NCBI GenBank assembly: GCA_963383645.1
Contig: OY726557.1
Location: forward strand, 131,281,251 to 131,345,250
From: Muscardinus avellanarius
Taxonomy: Eukaryota; Chordata; Mammalia; Rodentia; Gliridae
Direction: 5' to 3'
DNA: 64,000 nt
The notes beneath the pieces are model-generated. The model had not been told where the DNA came from and ran no database searches. It saw nothing but the letters and a program-made list of their open reading frames with translations. A program made the position numbers and the translations under genes. Positions 44,216-56,679 of the stretch are shown one piece after another (positions within the stretch are counted from its first letter, which is position 1; each line of letters begins with the position of its first letter).

Positions 44216-47200
44216 TCTCTGACATCTTACAGCTTTACGCACTGTACATACATGATACCTTTCACTCATCTTCATCCCTTGTAAACTAAGAATTAGGATG
44301 GTGTGATAGATTGTGAAGCATGAGCAGATCCCTCCCATCCCTGGATGCACATACTGTGCGTGGTGAGTTTGCTTTTTCCCCCAATCTGTGGTTGCCCAGC
44401 CTAATCAACTATTAATGGAAGGCGATGCTTTTCATTTGGAGTATAAGCTGCATAGGTGTGAGTACATGTGCCCCCCCATATAGCAGATATTACCTGTTGG
44501 CTTATTCACTTGGAAAAGGGTCATAGCTAAACCCTAGAATCCTATCTGAATGGCCGTGTCTTTGTTTCTTCTTTCTTCCTCTTCCTATCCCTTCCCATTA
44601 TCTCCCTCTTTCAAGCTTTGTATGTCTCAAGTCTCTGTGTTGGGTGGGTAGGAAGTACATGTTATGCAGGGATCCATTGCCTGTCTGTATGATGCTCTAC
44701 TGTGGTACATTCTGGTGCTTTGCAAATTCTAGGTCCTTAGACATTTCAAGAGTTCACTGTTTTCAACCCGTTCCTTCTTTTTGTTGAGCTTATGGATTTT
44801 GGGGGATTCAGGGAAGGGATAGTGGGAAGAAAGTGAGCTTTGATCTCCTCATGAATAAAAATGACATGAGATTGAAAACAGTGAATGTTTCCTGCTCCAG
44901 GGTATAGTGGGTTTGTATACATAGTATGAGAAATAATTTCCTTTGAAATACTAATTCTGCCCACCTTTCATTTCATTTACAAGAGAAATTTGTATTTTTC
45001 TTATGAACATAACTTAGGCCTTATTTCTTGTGACCTAAAAACCCTGGCTACTTAAGCTTTCAGTATGGTAAAAACAATACCAAAGGTTTCACTGTTTTAT
45101 CTTTCACATACTGAGTAGATTTATTATTGTTATTACTTTATTACCTTATGATAAGATACCCAACCAGTATATTTTGATGGAAAATAAAATAATAAACATT
45201 TCAGATTATCGGTCAATTTTTCATAGGTACCTTTTAATAACAAAGAATTGTAGTAAAACTTAATTCGAAATTATAGTAAATTATAGTAAAACTTAATGTT
45301 GAAACCATCTAGTAACTACCTAGAATAGAGAGTGGCAAAGTTTCTGTAAAGGGCAAGATAGTAAACTCACCAGCTCTTGTCTTCATATAGTTTCTGATAA
45401 CTACTCAACTACTATTGTAGCATGGAAGTAGTTATAGATCATAGTGAGGGACCAGTTTGGCTATGTTTCAATAAAGCTTAATTTATACACATTGGCAGTA
45501 GACTGGATTTTGGCATAGTAGGTTGGAGTTTGCCAACTTCTATGTAAAGCATGGAGATTGTGAATCATGGACACATAATCCTTGGGGTTGTAAGTGAATC
45601 TTCCCAAGATGAGTTGACGTCTATGTAAAAGGCGGCTGGCATTGGCAAGAACTTAGATAAACATCTAGTATCACCCTCTCCTTTCGCAGATGAAGCTCAG
45701 AGAAATGAAGGAAATCACAGATCTGGAAAACAACCCATTCTCCAGATTCTGAGCCCATGGTATACAACTTGCTCCATTTCCTTTGATAAATACTCCTAAT
45801 AAGTTTCAAAGAGTTTTGAACAATAATAACACCTGATGTTTGTATGCAATGTATAACTTTCAAAGATAGGAAATTATAGCCTCTCTTGCTCATAGACCTT
45901 CAGTGACTTACCCATAATTGCAAGCCAGAAAGTGATAGATGTATGAACACGCCCGTGCCTTTGGACCCCAAGGCTGGTGCTCTTTTTAGTTACATGAAGC
46001 ACTATTGCCTTGTAGCCACAAGTTCTGAAGATACTGCCCGACCTGCATACTTCTGGCAAGATGCAGAATAGGTATAGAGAGAAGATATAAACTTCCCATT
46101 TAATCGATAGCTTTATTTTGAGTATGTTTCTGGGTCAGAGCAATAAAGGTTACTGTTCTTAGTTCTGTCTTTGAAGGTTTGATCCCAGGAATCTGGGCAT
46201 AGACTGATATGAAATCTTAAAGTGATTCTAGAATTTAAAGATCTGCAGTGCTGTCTGGTGATAAAGCCCCCACTAAATGCAATAATCTGGTGTCCATGTA
46301 GAGCTTTTGAGCCTATGTTCTCAGGGATTAGAGTGCAAAAGGCTTCCTGAATAGCAGTTATGAGGTACAGAATAATTTAGGCAGACATGCTAGTCCTAGA
46401 AACCTTTCTCATATCTCCTCTTTTTTCTCCGGGGAAGAAGAAGTGCATCCTAATGAAACTGCATCCTGGTGGCCAGGTACGCCTGATGTGGTACAGGATG
46501 CCCAACAGCACGGCACTGTCTGGTGTCTGTTGGCCCCACCCTTTCTGACCCTTAAGCCAGATCTTGCCAGGGCAGCAGGGCCTGGCCACCTCTTCCCACC
46601 CACATTCCTGAGCACTGCTGAACCAGCCCAGCTAAGCTCAGTCTGCCAAGCAAGCTGGCATACAGAGGGCAGTGAACCGCCTAGAAGAATGCAGGGGCTG
46701 AAGCCAAGGCCTGCTTGGATTTATTATTATTTATTTTGGTGTATTTACTTAATTGTATTTGCCATTTGTACTTTATTTTCCTTTCTTGCTCTTGGATGGC
46801 TCATGACAAGACTTTCTGGCATCATACCTAATTATACTGTTTTTAAATTTTCCCTTCACTCCTGATCCACTGGCAAACGTTTTTCAAAACTTTTGATGGG
46901 ATTAAAACTAAATTGACCAGATGGTGTCTTTGCACCTAATTTAGCACAGTCCAGCAGTGCCAGACTTCTAGGGCACAGGGACCCATTATCCCCACTCTTG
47001 CTTCCTCGCGTGGCTCCACTCTGTTCTGCCTTCTATATTTATCTAGTCTGGAAATGGACTTAAGGAAATGCACAGATGTTACTGAGCTAAGAGGAGCCTT
47101 GGGGCTTCAGGGTTTGGCAGAGAAGTGCATCAATGTGCTGGGAAGAATTCCTAAGTGGTGTGAAGGGTCATCTCTCCATCTTCTGGTTCTGTTTCCTAAA

Positions 47201-47476
47201 GCCCAGCTAACAAGGGGGGGGGGTAAATGGACTAGAACCATAAAAATGGAGCTGAGTTTCATGTTGTGTTCAACGTTCAGATTTGTTAGAGTACAAGAGC
47301 TTTTCTGAGATTTGTTCATCCATCCAGTGTTTCCCAAGTTCCTCTAATATGCCAGATATCATTGTGAATAAGACATAAAGTCTTTGCCTTAATAGAACCC
47401 ATGGTCTATTTTGGGAAAAGTATTAAAGGGAGCCCAGGTGTGTTGCAACCCTTTCTTTAAAAAAAATGTTTGTCAT
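44216..47476. other. Long single-copy stretch without a gene
   Basis: 45640-45740 (TTTCGCAGATGAAGCTCAGAG) is a possible inverted MIR. At 45270-45297 AATTATAGTAAA is duplicated. The 140-codon plus frame at 46443-46865 and its antisense partners have no domain. This is the longest stretch free of SINEs in the window. Confidence 0.4.
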
Positions 47477-47873
47477 AAAGTCTGTTTTGCATTACTATAA
47501 TGAAATGTCTGAAGCAGGCTAACTTTATAAAGAAAGGAGGTTTATTTAGTTTGCAGTATTGGAGCTATAGACTCACATCTGTTGGTGGCCTTTTTGCCTG
47601 CAGCTTCTCAAGAAGGCACAAAGCATCATATGATAAGAAATAGGTAACATGCACGCATGGCTGTCTGTCTGTGTCTCTTTTTTCTTATAAAGCCAGCAGG
47701 ATCCTATCATAGGATCTTCACCATAATGATTTTATCTAATCTCAATAATTTCCCAAAGGCCCCATTCCTAAAAACCATAGTCAGATTAAGTTTCTGTCAT
47801 TTGAATACAAAAGACATTGGAGATTAAACTCCTGCATGAGTTTGGGAACAACAAATCATATCCAAACTATAGC
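47477..47873 (-). mobile_element. MaLR-type LTR
   Basis: TTTTGCATTACTATAATGAAATG, GAAAGGAGGTTTATTTAGTTTGC, TCCCAAAGGCCCC and ACAAATCATATCCAAACTATAGCA follow inverted MST/THE-like LTR order, decayed. Confidence 0.65.
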
Positions 47874-48555
47874 AGTAGTCTTCCATAACCTGCGAGGCAA
47901 TTAAAGAATTTGTATTTAAATGACTTCTCTGAAATCTGTTCACTGAAGTGAGGTCTATAGGCTTATAAACCTCACTGTTATTTTTGACAGCCATAAATGA
48001 TCCAGCAACTGAGCTGACCTAAGGCTCTGATCCTACTTCTTCAGTGGGTCCCAGAAAGCAATGAAGAGGAGTGTCTTTGTGCCCATGGGAATACACTGGC
48101 CATGGTACAAGTCCAGAGTTCTGTATGGAAGAGTAGGGTGGACTCATAGAGGAAAGTTCCCACTAACAAGAAACAAAGGTTGAAGTTATAGTTAGATTAA
48201 AATTCCTATTTTAGTACACAAGGGTAGGGACTAGGTCTCGGGCCTTCACAAGGAAGACATCTGCTAACATTTGCATATGGAGTATCCCCCAAAAGCCCAT
48301 GTGTTGAAGGCTTGGTCCCCAGCTTGTAGCACTATTGGGAGATGGGGAGACCTTAAAGAGGCGTGGCCTAATGGAAGGAAGTTAGGTCACTGGGAGGCAT
48401 GACCTCGAAGAGGATTGTGGGACCCTGATTTCTCCTCTTTTTCTTTTTGTTAGCTAGTCATCCTGAGGCAAAAAGTTCTCCTCTGCCATGTGCTCCTGCC
48501 ATGATGCACTATGCCATCACAGGCCCAAACCAACAGGGCCAAATAACTGTGGACT

Positions 48556-48940
48556 GAACCTCCCCAATCTGGAAACAAACTTACCATTCGATCCAGCAAT
48601 ACCACTTCTGGGTATCTACCCACAAGAAAGGAAACCAAACTACCAAATGAATGCATGCATATCTATGTTCATAGCTGCACAATTCACCATTACCAAACTA
48701 TGGAACCAGCCAAGATGTCCATCAAAAGATGAATGGATTACAAAACTGTGGGATATGTACACAATGGAATTTTACTCAGCCATAAAGAAAAACACAGTTA
48801 CATCATTTTCAGGGAAATGGATGGAACTGGAGGACATTATGCTAAGTGAGATTAGTCAGTCACAAAAAATAAGAAATTGGATGCTTTCCCTAATATACGA
48901 AAGCTATGGAGAAATGGATAACAGGAGGAACTCTAGATGA
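48556..48940 (+). pseudogene. LINE-1 ORF2 C-terminal remnant
   Basis: The last roughly 125 codons of L1 ORF2 (endonuclease/reverse transcriptase polyprotein) in one frame, to TAG at 48938-48940. Visible C-terminal landmarks are FDPAIPLLGIYP, MFIAAQFTITKLW, CPSKDEWITKLW, TMEFYSAIKKN and WMELEDIMLSEISQSQK. This is downstream of the cysteine-rich region; endonuclease and RT domains are absent because the insertion is 5'-truncated. The frame upstream of 48556 is LTR sequence read by chance, so any start codon there is not genuine. The well-kept frame suggests a fairly recent insertion. Confidence 0.9.
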
Positions 48941-49228
48941 GAAAGGAGATCCCATAGAGGAGCAAATGAGGCAACCTAAATAAGGGGATGGAAGAGGGAA
49001 AGAGGGAAACTCTCTAAAGCACAGGATGTACTTAAACACACATCAAAGTCAATCACTAAGCCAAGCATGGGAAGGAGAGATAGGGATGGGATAGGATGGA
49101 GATTGGGTAAGGGCTAATTGGATGATGTGTGCGTGTATGTCTACACAAGTCTTTTATCCCATTATGATGTATGCCTATAATGTACCAATAAAAAATAAAT
49201 AAAATAAAATGCAAAAAATAAAAAAGTT
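48941..49228 (+). mobile_element. L1 3' UTR and A-rich tail
   Basis: CACTAAGCCAAGCATGGGAAGG, GATGATGTGTGCGTGTATGTC and ATGTACCAATAAAAAATAAAT, then an A-rich tail. Same 3' end as the elements at 26570 and 40337. No clear TSD with the 48556 end. Confidence 0.88.
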
Positions 49229-49325
49229 ACTAAAGCAAAATAAATCTTCCCTTTCTCTAATCTGATGATCTCAGGTATTTTGTCGCAGTGATGAAAAGCT
49301 GTCCTGATTATCAGCATATCAGCAT

Positions 49326-49326
<1 letters not shown>

Positions 49327-49377
<51 letters not shown>

Positions 49378-49527
49378 GAGGATTGAACCCAGGAGCATTC
49401 TACCTCTGAGTTACACCCCCGTCCCTTTTGAAGAGTCTCTCTACTTGCTGAGGCTGGCCTTGAACCTGTGATCTTCTTCATCTTCTCCCAAGTACAGAGA
49501 TTTCAGACATGTGCCACTATGCCTGGC
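49327..49527 (-). mobile_element. B1-ID SINE (type I) with (TG)n tail
   Basis: The TG repeat (49329-49372) leads into GTTACTGAGGATTGAACCC and ends GCCACTATGCCTGGC. The middle is shortened (only one CTTGCTGAGG). Confidence 0.85.
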
Positions 49528-49736
49528 TCAGGAACACTTTTACATTCACATTTATTTCAAACCTTCTTTCTGAAAAAATACATCTACTCTGCAGGTGGAG
49601 GCTCCATTTCTTTCTTGAATCTCCAATCTCAATTAACCTTAAAACATGTGTTTACTGACCTTAAGTTTCTCTGGCTACAGCTCACCAATGAGAGCACAAG
49701 TGGCCCCACCAGTGAAATTTGGTGACCTTCTAGTTT
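49528..49736. other. Single-copy stretch, nothing recognised
   Basis: No support for a gene. Confidence 0.4.
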
Positions 49737-49746
49737 CCTCTATAAG

Positions 49747-49748
<2 letters not shown>

Positions 49749-49791
<43 letters not shown>

Positions 49792-49965
49792 ACTGGGGTT
49801 CCTGGAAGCCCTTCTACCTCGGGGCTACACTCCCAGACCTATTTTATATTTTTTATTTGGAAACAGGGTCTCTTAAGCCAGCGAGGCTGGCTCTGAACCA
49901 GCGCGATCCTCCTGTCTCTGCCTCCCAAGCCCGGAGATTATAAGCGTGCACCACCACGCCTGGCC
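49749..49965 (-). mobile_element. B1-ID SINE type II with (GT)n tail and TSD
   Basis: CCTCTATAAGTT flanks it at 49737-49748 and 49966-49977. The tail side is about 20 GT units. The body has GGGGTTCCTGGAAGCCCTTC and TCTCTTAAGCCAGCGAGGC, the type II marks. Confidence 0.93.
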
Positions 49966-49977
49966 CCTCTATAAGTT

Positions 49978-51212
49978 TTGTGTCGGCAACTTAAAACTAA
50001 AGATACAACCCTAAGATTAACCTTACCCTAAGATACAACCTTTCCTTAGAGCCCAGTTGGTCGAGTCCCATGCTGAGAAAAGAATATTTTGTATTGACAG
50101 AGATTTCTGGCTTAGTCTTTTAGGAATAATGGGTCTACATGAGTGGGCTAAAGAGCCCCAGTCTCATTCCTATCCTGATCAAGCCTGGGAACATCACACT
50201 ATAGTAACCTTAGCTTTTAATGGTTATCTTGGGTTATTCTATTTATAAACTGTGGAATGATCCCAGCTCTGATTAAATTATTTTGCTTCTATTCTCCTCT
50301 AATGGGAGAAACTGGATTCTGAACATTTGTCTCACTTCAACAATAATGTACAAATTATTTAGTTATCATTGCTATAATTACTCTGAAGGAAAAATACAGG
50401 GTTCCATGATATACATAGCTGGGCACTCCAGGCTTGATTTGACAAGAGAAGGAGGGAGTTCCTAGGGAATTGAGATATATATGATAACTAAAGTTCTTTT
50501 ACTTTCAGAAATAAGAAACAAAGACCAAATTTACTCTCACGCTAACATAACTAACAAACTAGACAAAATATATGATACTCAGGGCACTGATCATTAAGTA
50601 ACTAAAACAAGTGGTCAATAAGAAGGGGAAAATAAGAGGCTTTCTATAATTGCCCCAGTTTACTATCTAGAAAAAGTTTTCAAGTCATAATGCAAGTAGC
50701 CAGTTGTTCCCGTGGTGGAGGAGATAGAGTCAGAGTCCAGGGAAGCTGAGATAGCTAGAGTTCTCATGGAAGATCACTGGAGACAAGAATCTTGGGCAGA
50801 GAGAGAATTCCAGAGATCTTCCAAGAACCAGATACTCAGCTGGGTACTGCTCAGAACTTGTGTGTAAGGAAATTATATAAGGCTCAGGAATCACCTTGAA
50901 AGGATTAGAGGAAACAGTAACTGGATGTCACATAAGACTGCAATACTACCCTTTCCTCAGAGCCCTCATATTTAAGGCCCATCAAGCAGGATTCTAGAAG
51001 TATCTTGCCTCAATAATGGAGAAAATTACTCCTAGATTAAATGCAACTCTGGTCTCACCTAACAAAGTTAGAAACAAGTTCTGAAAAGCCTAGCCACTTA
51101 GTCATATTTTAGGATTAAATTTAAGTTTGAATCTTCAATCAGTCTTTATAGAGAGGATGGCTAGGTGGTTTGCGGAAGGTATTATAGAAAATAGTATGAG
51201 TAGAAAAAGAAT
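49978..51212. other. Single-copy stretch without a gene
   Basis: AAGATACAACC occurs twice in 50 bp (about 50000 and 50030). No exon signature. Confidence 0.4.
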
Positions 51213-51306
51213 ACAAAATAGGGCAGGGGGTATAGCTCGGAGGTTGAATGCCCCTGGGTTTCATCCCCAGACCCGCAAAAAAATAAATAAATAAATAAAT
51301 AAAAAA
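51213..51306 (+). mobile_element. SINE fragment, ID half with (AAAT)n tail
   Basis: AATAGGGCAGGGGGTATAGCTCGG to TTTCATCCCCAGACC, then AAAT repeats. 5'-truncated. Confidence 0.8.
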
Positions 51307-51433
51307 GAAAATATAATGAATACTAAATAAATTTGTGAGTCTCTTGGCCATAAACACCACTATCTGAAAACTCTTTTTAATGAGAAGAATTTCTCTATGT
51401 AATGCGAATTTCTTATTATCATTAGCATTATTT

Positions 51434-51644
51434 CTTTTTTGGTGTGGTACTGGGGATTGAACCCAGAGGCATTCTATCTCTGAGATACAACCCCAGGCCT
51501 ATTTTTTGTTCTTTATTTTAAACAGGGTCTCACTAAGTTGTGGAGAGCCTCACTAAGAAGCTGAGGCTTGCCTTGAACCTGCCCTTCTCCCGTCTCAGCC
51601 TCCCAAGGAGTGGAGTTACAAGTGTGCGCCACCATGCTCGGCTC
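51434..51644 (-). mobile_element. B1-ID SINE (type I)
   Basis: GGTACTGGGGATTGAACCCAG to GTGCGCCACCATGCTCGGC, minus strand. ATTAGCA lies near both ends. Confidence 0.9.
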
Positions 51645-51849
51645 CTAATTAGCACTGCTCCTTGTTTTCTTCCAAACAGACACAGCAGCATATCAGTATG
51701 CTATGAAATATCATCTCATCTACATAAGAGGCATGAAACACTCGTTGGCACATGTAGGATTTTGCAGTCACCGCTCTCATGTTGAATTAATTATAGGTTC
51801 ATAAGCAGTTGTAGGAAGCAATACAGAAAGACTGCACATATTGTTTGTC
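51645..51849. other. Single-copy stretch, nothing recognised
   Basis: No support for a gene. Confidence 0.35.
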
Positions 51850-53085
51850 CAGTTACCTCAATAGTAACATGCAAAACTATTGTATAATATCACAACCAGG
51901 CCTTGGTAAAAATCCGCCAATCTTATTTGCAGTTCCAATTTTATCTGTACTCACGTGTGTGTGTGTGTGTATGTGTGTGTGTGTGTATGTGTTGTGCACA
52001 TTTAGTATTATACCATTCTGTCATATGTTTAGGTTCTTGCGCCCATTATTATAATCAGGATCTGAAACAGTCTTATCATCATGAGATCCTTTGTCTTCCT
52101 CTTTTATAATCACACTCACCTTATTTTCATCCATGTCCCTAACAGTAATTACGAATATTGTCTCCATTTGTATAGTTTCATCTTTTCAAGAATGTTACAC
52201 AAATGGAAACGTACATTATAAAACATTTTGGAATGGGTGTTATTATAATATGTTATTATATAACATATATAATTATTTATCATTTGTAATTTCCTAGAGA
52301 TTCATCCATCCAAGTTGTTTATCCATGGTGTGGATTGCCATAGTCTGATTAATCATTCACTCACTGAAGGGCCTCTGGATTGTTTTCACAGATGGGTGTT
52401 CTTAGACCATTTGAGCTGGTATACAAAGTACCATTTACTGGGTGGCTTATTAACTTCAGAAATTTATTTCCCACAATTCTAGAGGCTGGGAAGACTAAGA
52501 TATAGATGCATATTTGGCATCTGTTAAGAGCCTGCCTTCTGATATGTGACCATTTTTGTGTGTATCTTCATGAGATGGAAGCTATGAAGCCTGTTCCTCA
52601 GGTGTCTTTCACATGGGCACGGATCTCATTTATGAAAGTTCTGCCTGCCTGCCCTAATTACCTCCTCAAGACCACTGCTCCTCCCAACACCCGCTCCTCG
52701 GCAGTTAGGATTTCAACATACAGTGTTTTGGGGGCGAGGCATGAACATTCAGACCATAGCATGGGTTATTACAAACAAAGCTGCTATAAACACTTGTGTA
52801 TAAGTTTTTATGTGAACATAAGTTTTCATTTTTGTGGGATAAATGCCCAGGAGTGTAATTACTGAGTTGTGTGGTCGTTAAATATTTATTTAGTTTTATA
52901 AGAAACTGCCAACTGTTTTCCTGAGTGACTATACATATTACATTTCCACCAGCAATGTCTAAACAATTCTATTTTTCCTCTTCATTTTCATGAGTATTTG
53001 ATGTTACCACTATTTTTTTTTAATTTTAGCCATTCTTGTGTCTAGGGATATCTCATTGTAGCTTTAATTTAGATTAGTGAGTGAA
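51850..53085 (-). mobile_element. Old L1 3' region, split by an LTR
   Basis: Inverted L1M 3' UTR and late ORF2: CCAAGTTGTTTATCCATGG, AAAGCTGCTATAAACACTTGTGTA, CCCAGGAGTGTAATTACTGAG, AACTGCCAACTGTTTTCC, TTTCCACCAGCAATGTC and GATATCTCATTGTAGC. A GT repeat at 51954-51990. Confidence 0.7.
52397..52760 (-). mobile_element. MLT1-type LTR inside the old L1
   Basis: GTATACAAAGTACCATTTACTGGG, GGCTTATTAACTTCAGAAATTTATT, CAATTCTAGAGGCTGGGAAG and TTAGGATTTCAACATACAG, inverted MLT1 order. ATGGGT occurs at 52392 and 52761, a likely short TSD. Confidence 0.75.
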
Positions 53086-53578
53086 ACAAAACAAAATTTA
53101 ACTACTCAAAGAAAAAAAAGAGGAGAAACAAATGTTTAATAAATCCTTTGATTACGTTGTTCCCTTAAGTGAAGAAAGATCTCAAAAAGTCCTCCAAGGA
53201 TAGGTTGACAGGTATTCCATGAGGTAGAGCATAAAGCATGTTTGCCAGCTAAGTAGCATTCTAACAATGCAATTAACTACATCTACGGAAGCCTACAGAG
53301 TAAACTCTGCTTTAAAAGACCATGAACATGTATTCAAATTAACATGCTCACACATTATAATTATTTTCTCAAATAAAGGAGGACTCGGATTCTTCTTCTT
53401 TGCAATCTCAGTTCAAAGATAAGCTCAGGAGAGCACCATCAACTACGTGTTCTTCAGAACTCCTTTGTTCATAAGTGTGACAGAGAAAAGGTAAAATCCA
53501 GCGAAACTGGTTTTATGAGAAGGTAGACTAGGTATAATATTGAGAAACTATGGGAGGGGCATGTGTTAGGCCAGAGAA

Positions 53579-53580
<2 letters not shown>
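53086..53580. other. Single-copy stretch without a gene
   Basis: No support for a gene or known repeat. Confidence 0.4.
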
Positions 53581-53582
<2 letters not shown>

Positions 53583-53629
<47 letters not shown>

Positions 53630-53641
53630 GTATGTATATAT
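53583..53641. repeat. (TA)n-(TATG)n microsatellite
   Basis: About 19 TA units, then five GTAT units. Confidence 0.95.
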
Positions 53642-54879
53642 AGTCAAACTGTGAACCTCTCTGTTTTTAGGAGCAAAAATTTTTGTCAAACAAATGTTAC
53701 ATAAAATATACTTTGGTGACGCCGACCTAGAGGGAGAAACTTAGGTTCTGCAAATGTGATTTGCAGCCAAGGCCAGAAATCAGTCAGATGTCAGGGAATC
53801 GTTTAGCAGGGTTCTCTACTAGGGGTTGTGATGATAAAAATGCTTACCTTTATGCATTATTTCTTCACTTTATTAAACAGCTTGGAGAGCAGGGGTCCGG
53901 GCTGCGGGGTGCCAGCAGTCAGAGTAAGGCCTGGAAACTCCTCCGTGTGATCTGAAAGGGGGGGACTTGGGAGAAAGCCCAAGTGAGCAAGCCAAGCAGG
54001 CTGCCCCAGAGAAGGCCCCAGGCAGAGGAAGGAGCTGGGCGGGTGCCAGTGGTAGGAAACTTGTATTTTTCAATAAATGTTTTTTCCTAGACACTATTAC
54101 TTTTCTACCATTTGACTTAGAAATTGCAGTTGTTCTACATCAGTTAAAACAAAGGTGTGAGGAAAAGTCTGGAAGGACTCCCTGGGTCGTGGAGGGTAGG
54201 GGTTTTAGCTCCTTGTGGAGACAAGAGCCTGGGGTGCAGGGCAGGGAGAGCGCCATTACAGTTGACTCTAGGTGAACATGCTCTCCCCTCCACCTGGTCC
54301 CCTTCTCCTGGGTGGAACAGGCTCTAGGCTCCCCTGGATTTTTTCAGAAGGCCCTGATTGTCTCTGAGACATTCTCAAGTAAAATGCAGAGTCTATTATG
54401 GTTTCTTTTGTTTCTTCTCCCCCAGGTTTGTTTGGGTATAGCAGAAGTCCAGTCTTTCTCTCTCTCTCCAGATTCTAATACCCTATCCCATAATATCTAG
54501 GCTACCACATTGACATGTGCCAAAATTTAAGAACTCCTCCTCCTTGCTTTTGAATAGGCGCATTTTGAATCTGGTCCACAGTGATGATTGAGTCCTTCTC
54601 AACAGAGATTTTTTCTTGTGGTATGAGATGGGGATATCATCTAATTCAACTGCAAGCCTTCAGGACAGGGGCTTTTTAAGCTCACACTTAGTAAATGTTG
54701 GGAGCTACTCTGTTGTATAGGCCAAATGACTTTTTGTGTATTCAGAATGAGTTGGACATGTCTCAAGGGCTTTCCTCTACTCACCATTTTTCTAGAGCTG
54801 GAGCTGCAGGTGCCTCTGATCATGGATTTCATAAACTTCATTCTACAAAGAAATTGTTTAAGAGAGCCTAGGAAGAGGT
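53642..54879. other. Single-copy stretch without a gene
   Basis: The 102-codon frame at 53967-54275 and shorter frames on both strands show no domain. Confidence 0.4.
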
Positions 54880-54976
54880 GGTAGGGATGTGTAAGGAAAT
54901 ACACCACAAGCTGCGTGCATGTAAGTTTGTATCACATTGAACCTCACTAGTATGCATAATTGCAATGCATTTAATT
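54880..54976 (+). mobile_element. L1 3' tail fragment
   Basis: GCGTGCATGTAAGTTTG, TTGAACCTCACTAGTATGCATAATTGC, then ACAACAACAACAAAAAG. Aligns by eye with the L1 end at 62480-62575. Confidence 0.55.
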
Positions 54977-56679
54977 AAAGTACAACAACAACAAAAAGAA
55001 TGGTGACCATATGGAGATATAAATAAGTCTGGCCTACGAAAACGTCTCTCCTTTCTGTTTCATTACAAAGAGAACTAGGGCCTATGCAGGAAGCAGGAGG
55101 TTGTGTAGTAGCCCCCGATCCAGTGTGATTTAGCTATATCAACTAAAACTTAGATCCTAATAATGGTCCAATTTCATTGCCACAATCCACATGTGAGGAG
55201 GTATATAACTCTTCTTCCTTCTTTTCCTCCTTCTACTCATACTTCCTCTCTTATTTCCTCTTTTTGATCTAAAACTAGGCAACATGGTGACAGACATCTC
55301 ATGGGAAGCAGAGGACAAGAATTATTAGGATGTACAGATCATAGCCATCTGTGGGCTGAGCAGAGGCATGGGCGGTGGTTAATGGCTAATGGGAACTTCT
55401 TTCAGTCCTTCCTGCCCATCTTGAAGAAGCAGAATCTTCCTTAATAATGGGTTTCCAATGCCTACATTATTTTCTGGATCCATCTGGGTGGGAAGCCAAC
55501 ACAGATGAATCAGGGCTTGAACTCTGGCTTAGCTTTTATTTCTGTAATACAGAGTCAGAAACCAATTATCCTCATCTCCGGGATGTCGAAAACCCTTCCT
55601 GTGGCCAATAAATTGGGTGCCACGCAGGCAGGAACAGTTTCCCTGGCAGCTGGGTTGTGTCTTCATGAAAATGACATCTTTGGGTGAAATGGTCCACCCT
55701 TCTGTAGAGATGCGCCACTGCTCAGCCTGGAAACACTCCGCTTCTATGGATAGAAGTGCCTAGTGGGTGAGGGTGCTGGCCAGGAGTCGTCCCTTGTCTC
55801 CCTGGTCTGGAGGTCTCTGGGATCACATAAGGGCTGAGTTCAGGAGCTTGGGAAAGATCATGATACACAGCCTCTGGAAGCCTTCTTTAAACCGTACCTG
55901 ATTTTACTCAAGACCCTGTCTGAGAATTCAGAACTCTAGGGCTCATGGGCTTTCAATCCTTTCTTTGCCAGTCTGTAAAAGGCTTTTCAGGACACTTCCA
56001 GGCTGCCCCAAAGTCCTAGTAGACTTTTTGCTGTAACCTGCCATCCAGAATAAAGGAACCTCCCACTTTCCTGCATTCCTTACCATATATAGGAAAATAT
56101 GACAAAATTGAGATTCCCCCCCTATTCCCGTGGGAAAAAAAAAATTTTAATTATTTGCACCTGGACTCGTTCCACAAAGAATATGAAGCAGTCTACACAA
56201 ATATGCATGACACAAAGGAATGAAAATAAATAATTGAATGATTCACGGTTATAGAAAAGTACAGTTATCAAGATGAGGTCAGGAGTAATTTTGTCACCCC
56301 AAATGCATACTCCATGGTTCTGTATGTGTCTTGGAGCTGGTACACAAATTTGTACCTATGATGAAGGAAAAATCCTATGACACAATTTTGTAAAAGTGTA
56401 CTTTCTAGCAAGGAAGCAAATCTATGCAGTTGTTGAATCCAGAACTCTGCCTTGATTCGAATGTAAGAAAGTGTACATCCAAGTGCAAATTTTCACTTTT
56501 TGTATTAATCTTCATATGATTTATGAATATTTGCACAATAAATATTAATAACGTGTAATTTATCATATATCATATTACAGTAGCGTATGCTATAGTAGTA
56601 TATAGTCAGTGCCCATGAACACACCACTCAACCAAAGGGCAGGCACTTCCCAGCAATTTAGTCTACCAGAGGCTCCTTC
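54977..56679. other. Single-copy stretch without a gene
   Basis: No exon signature. AT-rich toward 56500. Confidence 0.4.

Larger units (their letters stand above)
48276..49312 (+). mobile_element. MaLR-like LTR split by a young L1 3' end
   Basis: Left part: GCATATGGAGTATCCCCC, GTGTTGAAGGCTTGGTCCCC, GAAGTTAGGTCACTGGGAGG and TGTGGACTGAACC. Right part, from about 49229: AGCAAAATAAATCTTCCC and CTCAGGTATTTTGTCGCAGTG. The two parts join into one LTR of the 29171 family. Confidence 0.78.

Noticed and set aside
46443..46865. 140-codon plus frame with overlapping antisense frames
   Set aside because: Checked as a possible exon or processed pseudogene; no known protein recognised and no splice or poly(A) pattern.
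48488..48555. Start of the 150-codon frame ahead of the ORF2 remnant
   Set aside because: This part is MaLR-like LTR sequence that happens to be in frame with the L1 insertion; not a genuine N-terminus.
2746..53641. Regular direct repeats that could suggest a CRISPR-like array
   Set aside because: All are mono-, di-, tri- or tetranucleotide microsatellites or dispersed SINEs. No repeat-spacer structure, and the genome is mammalian.
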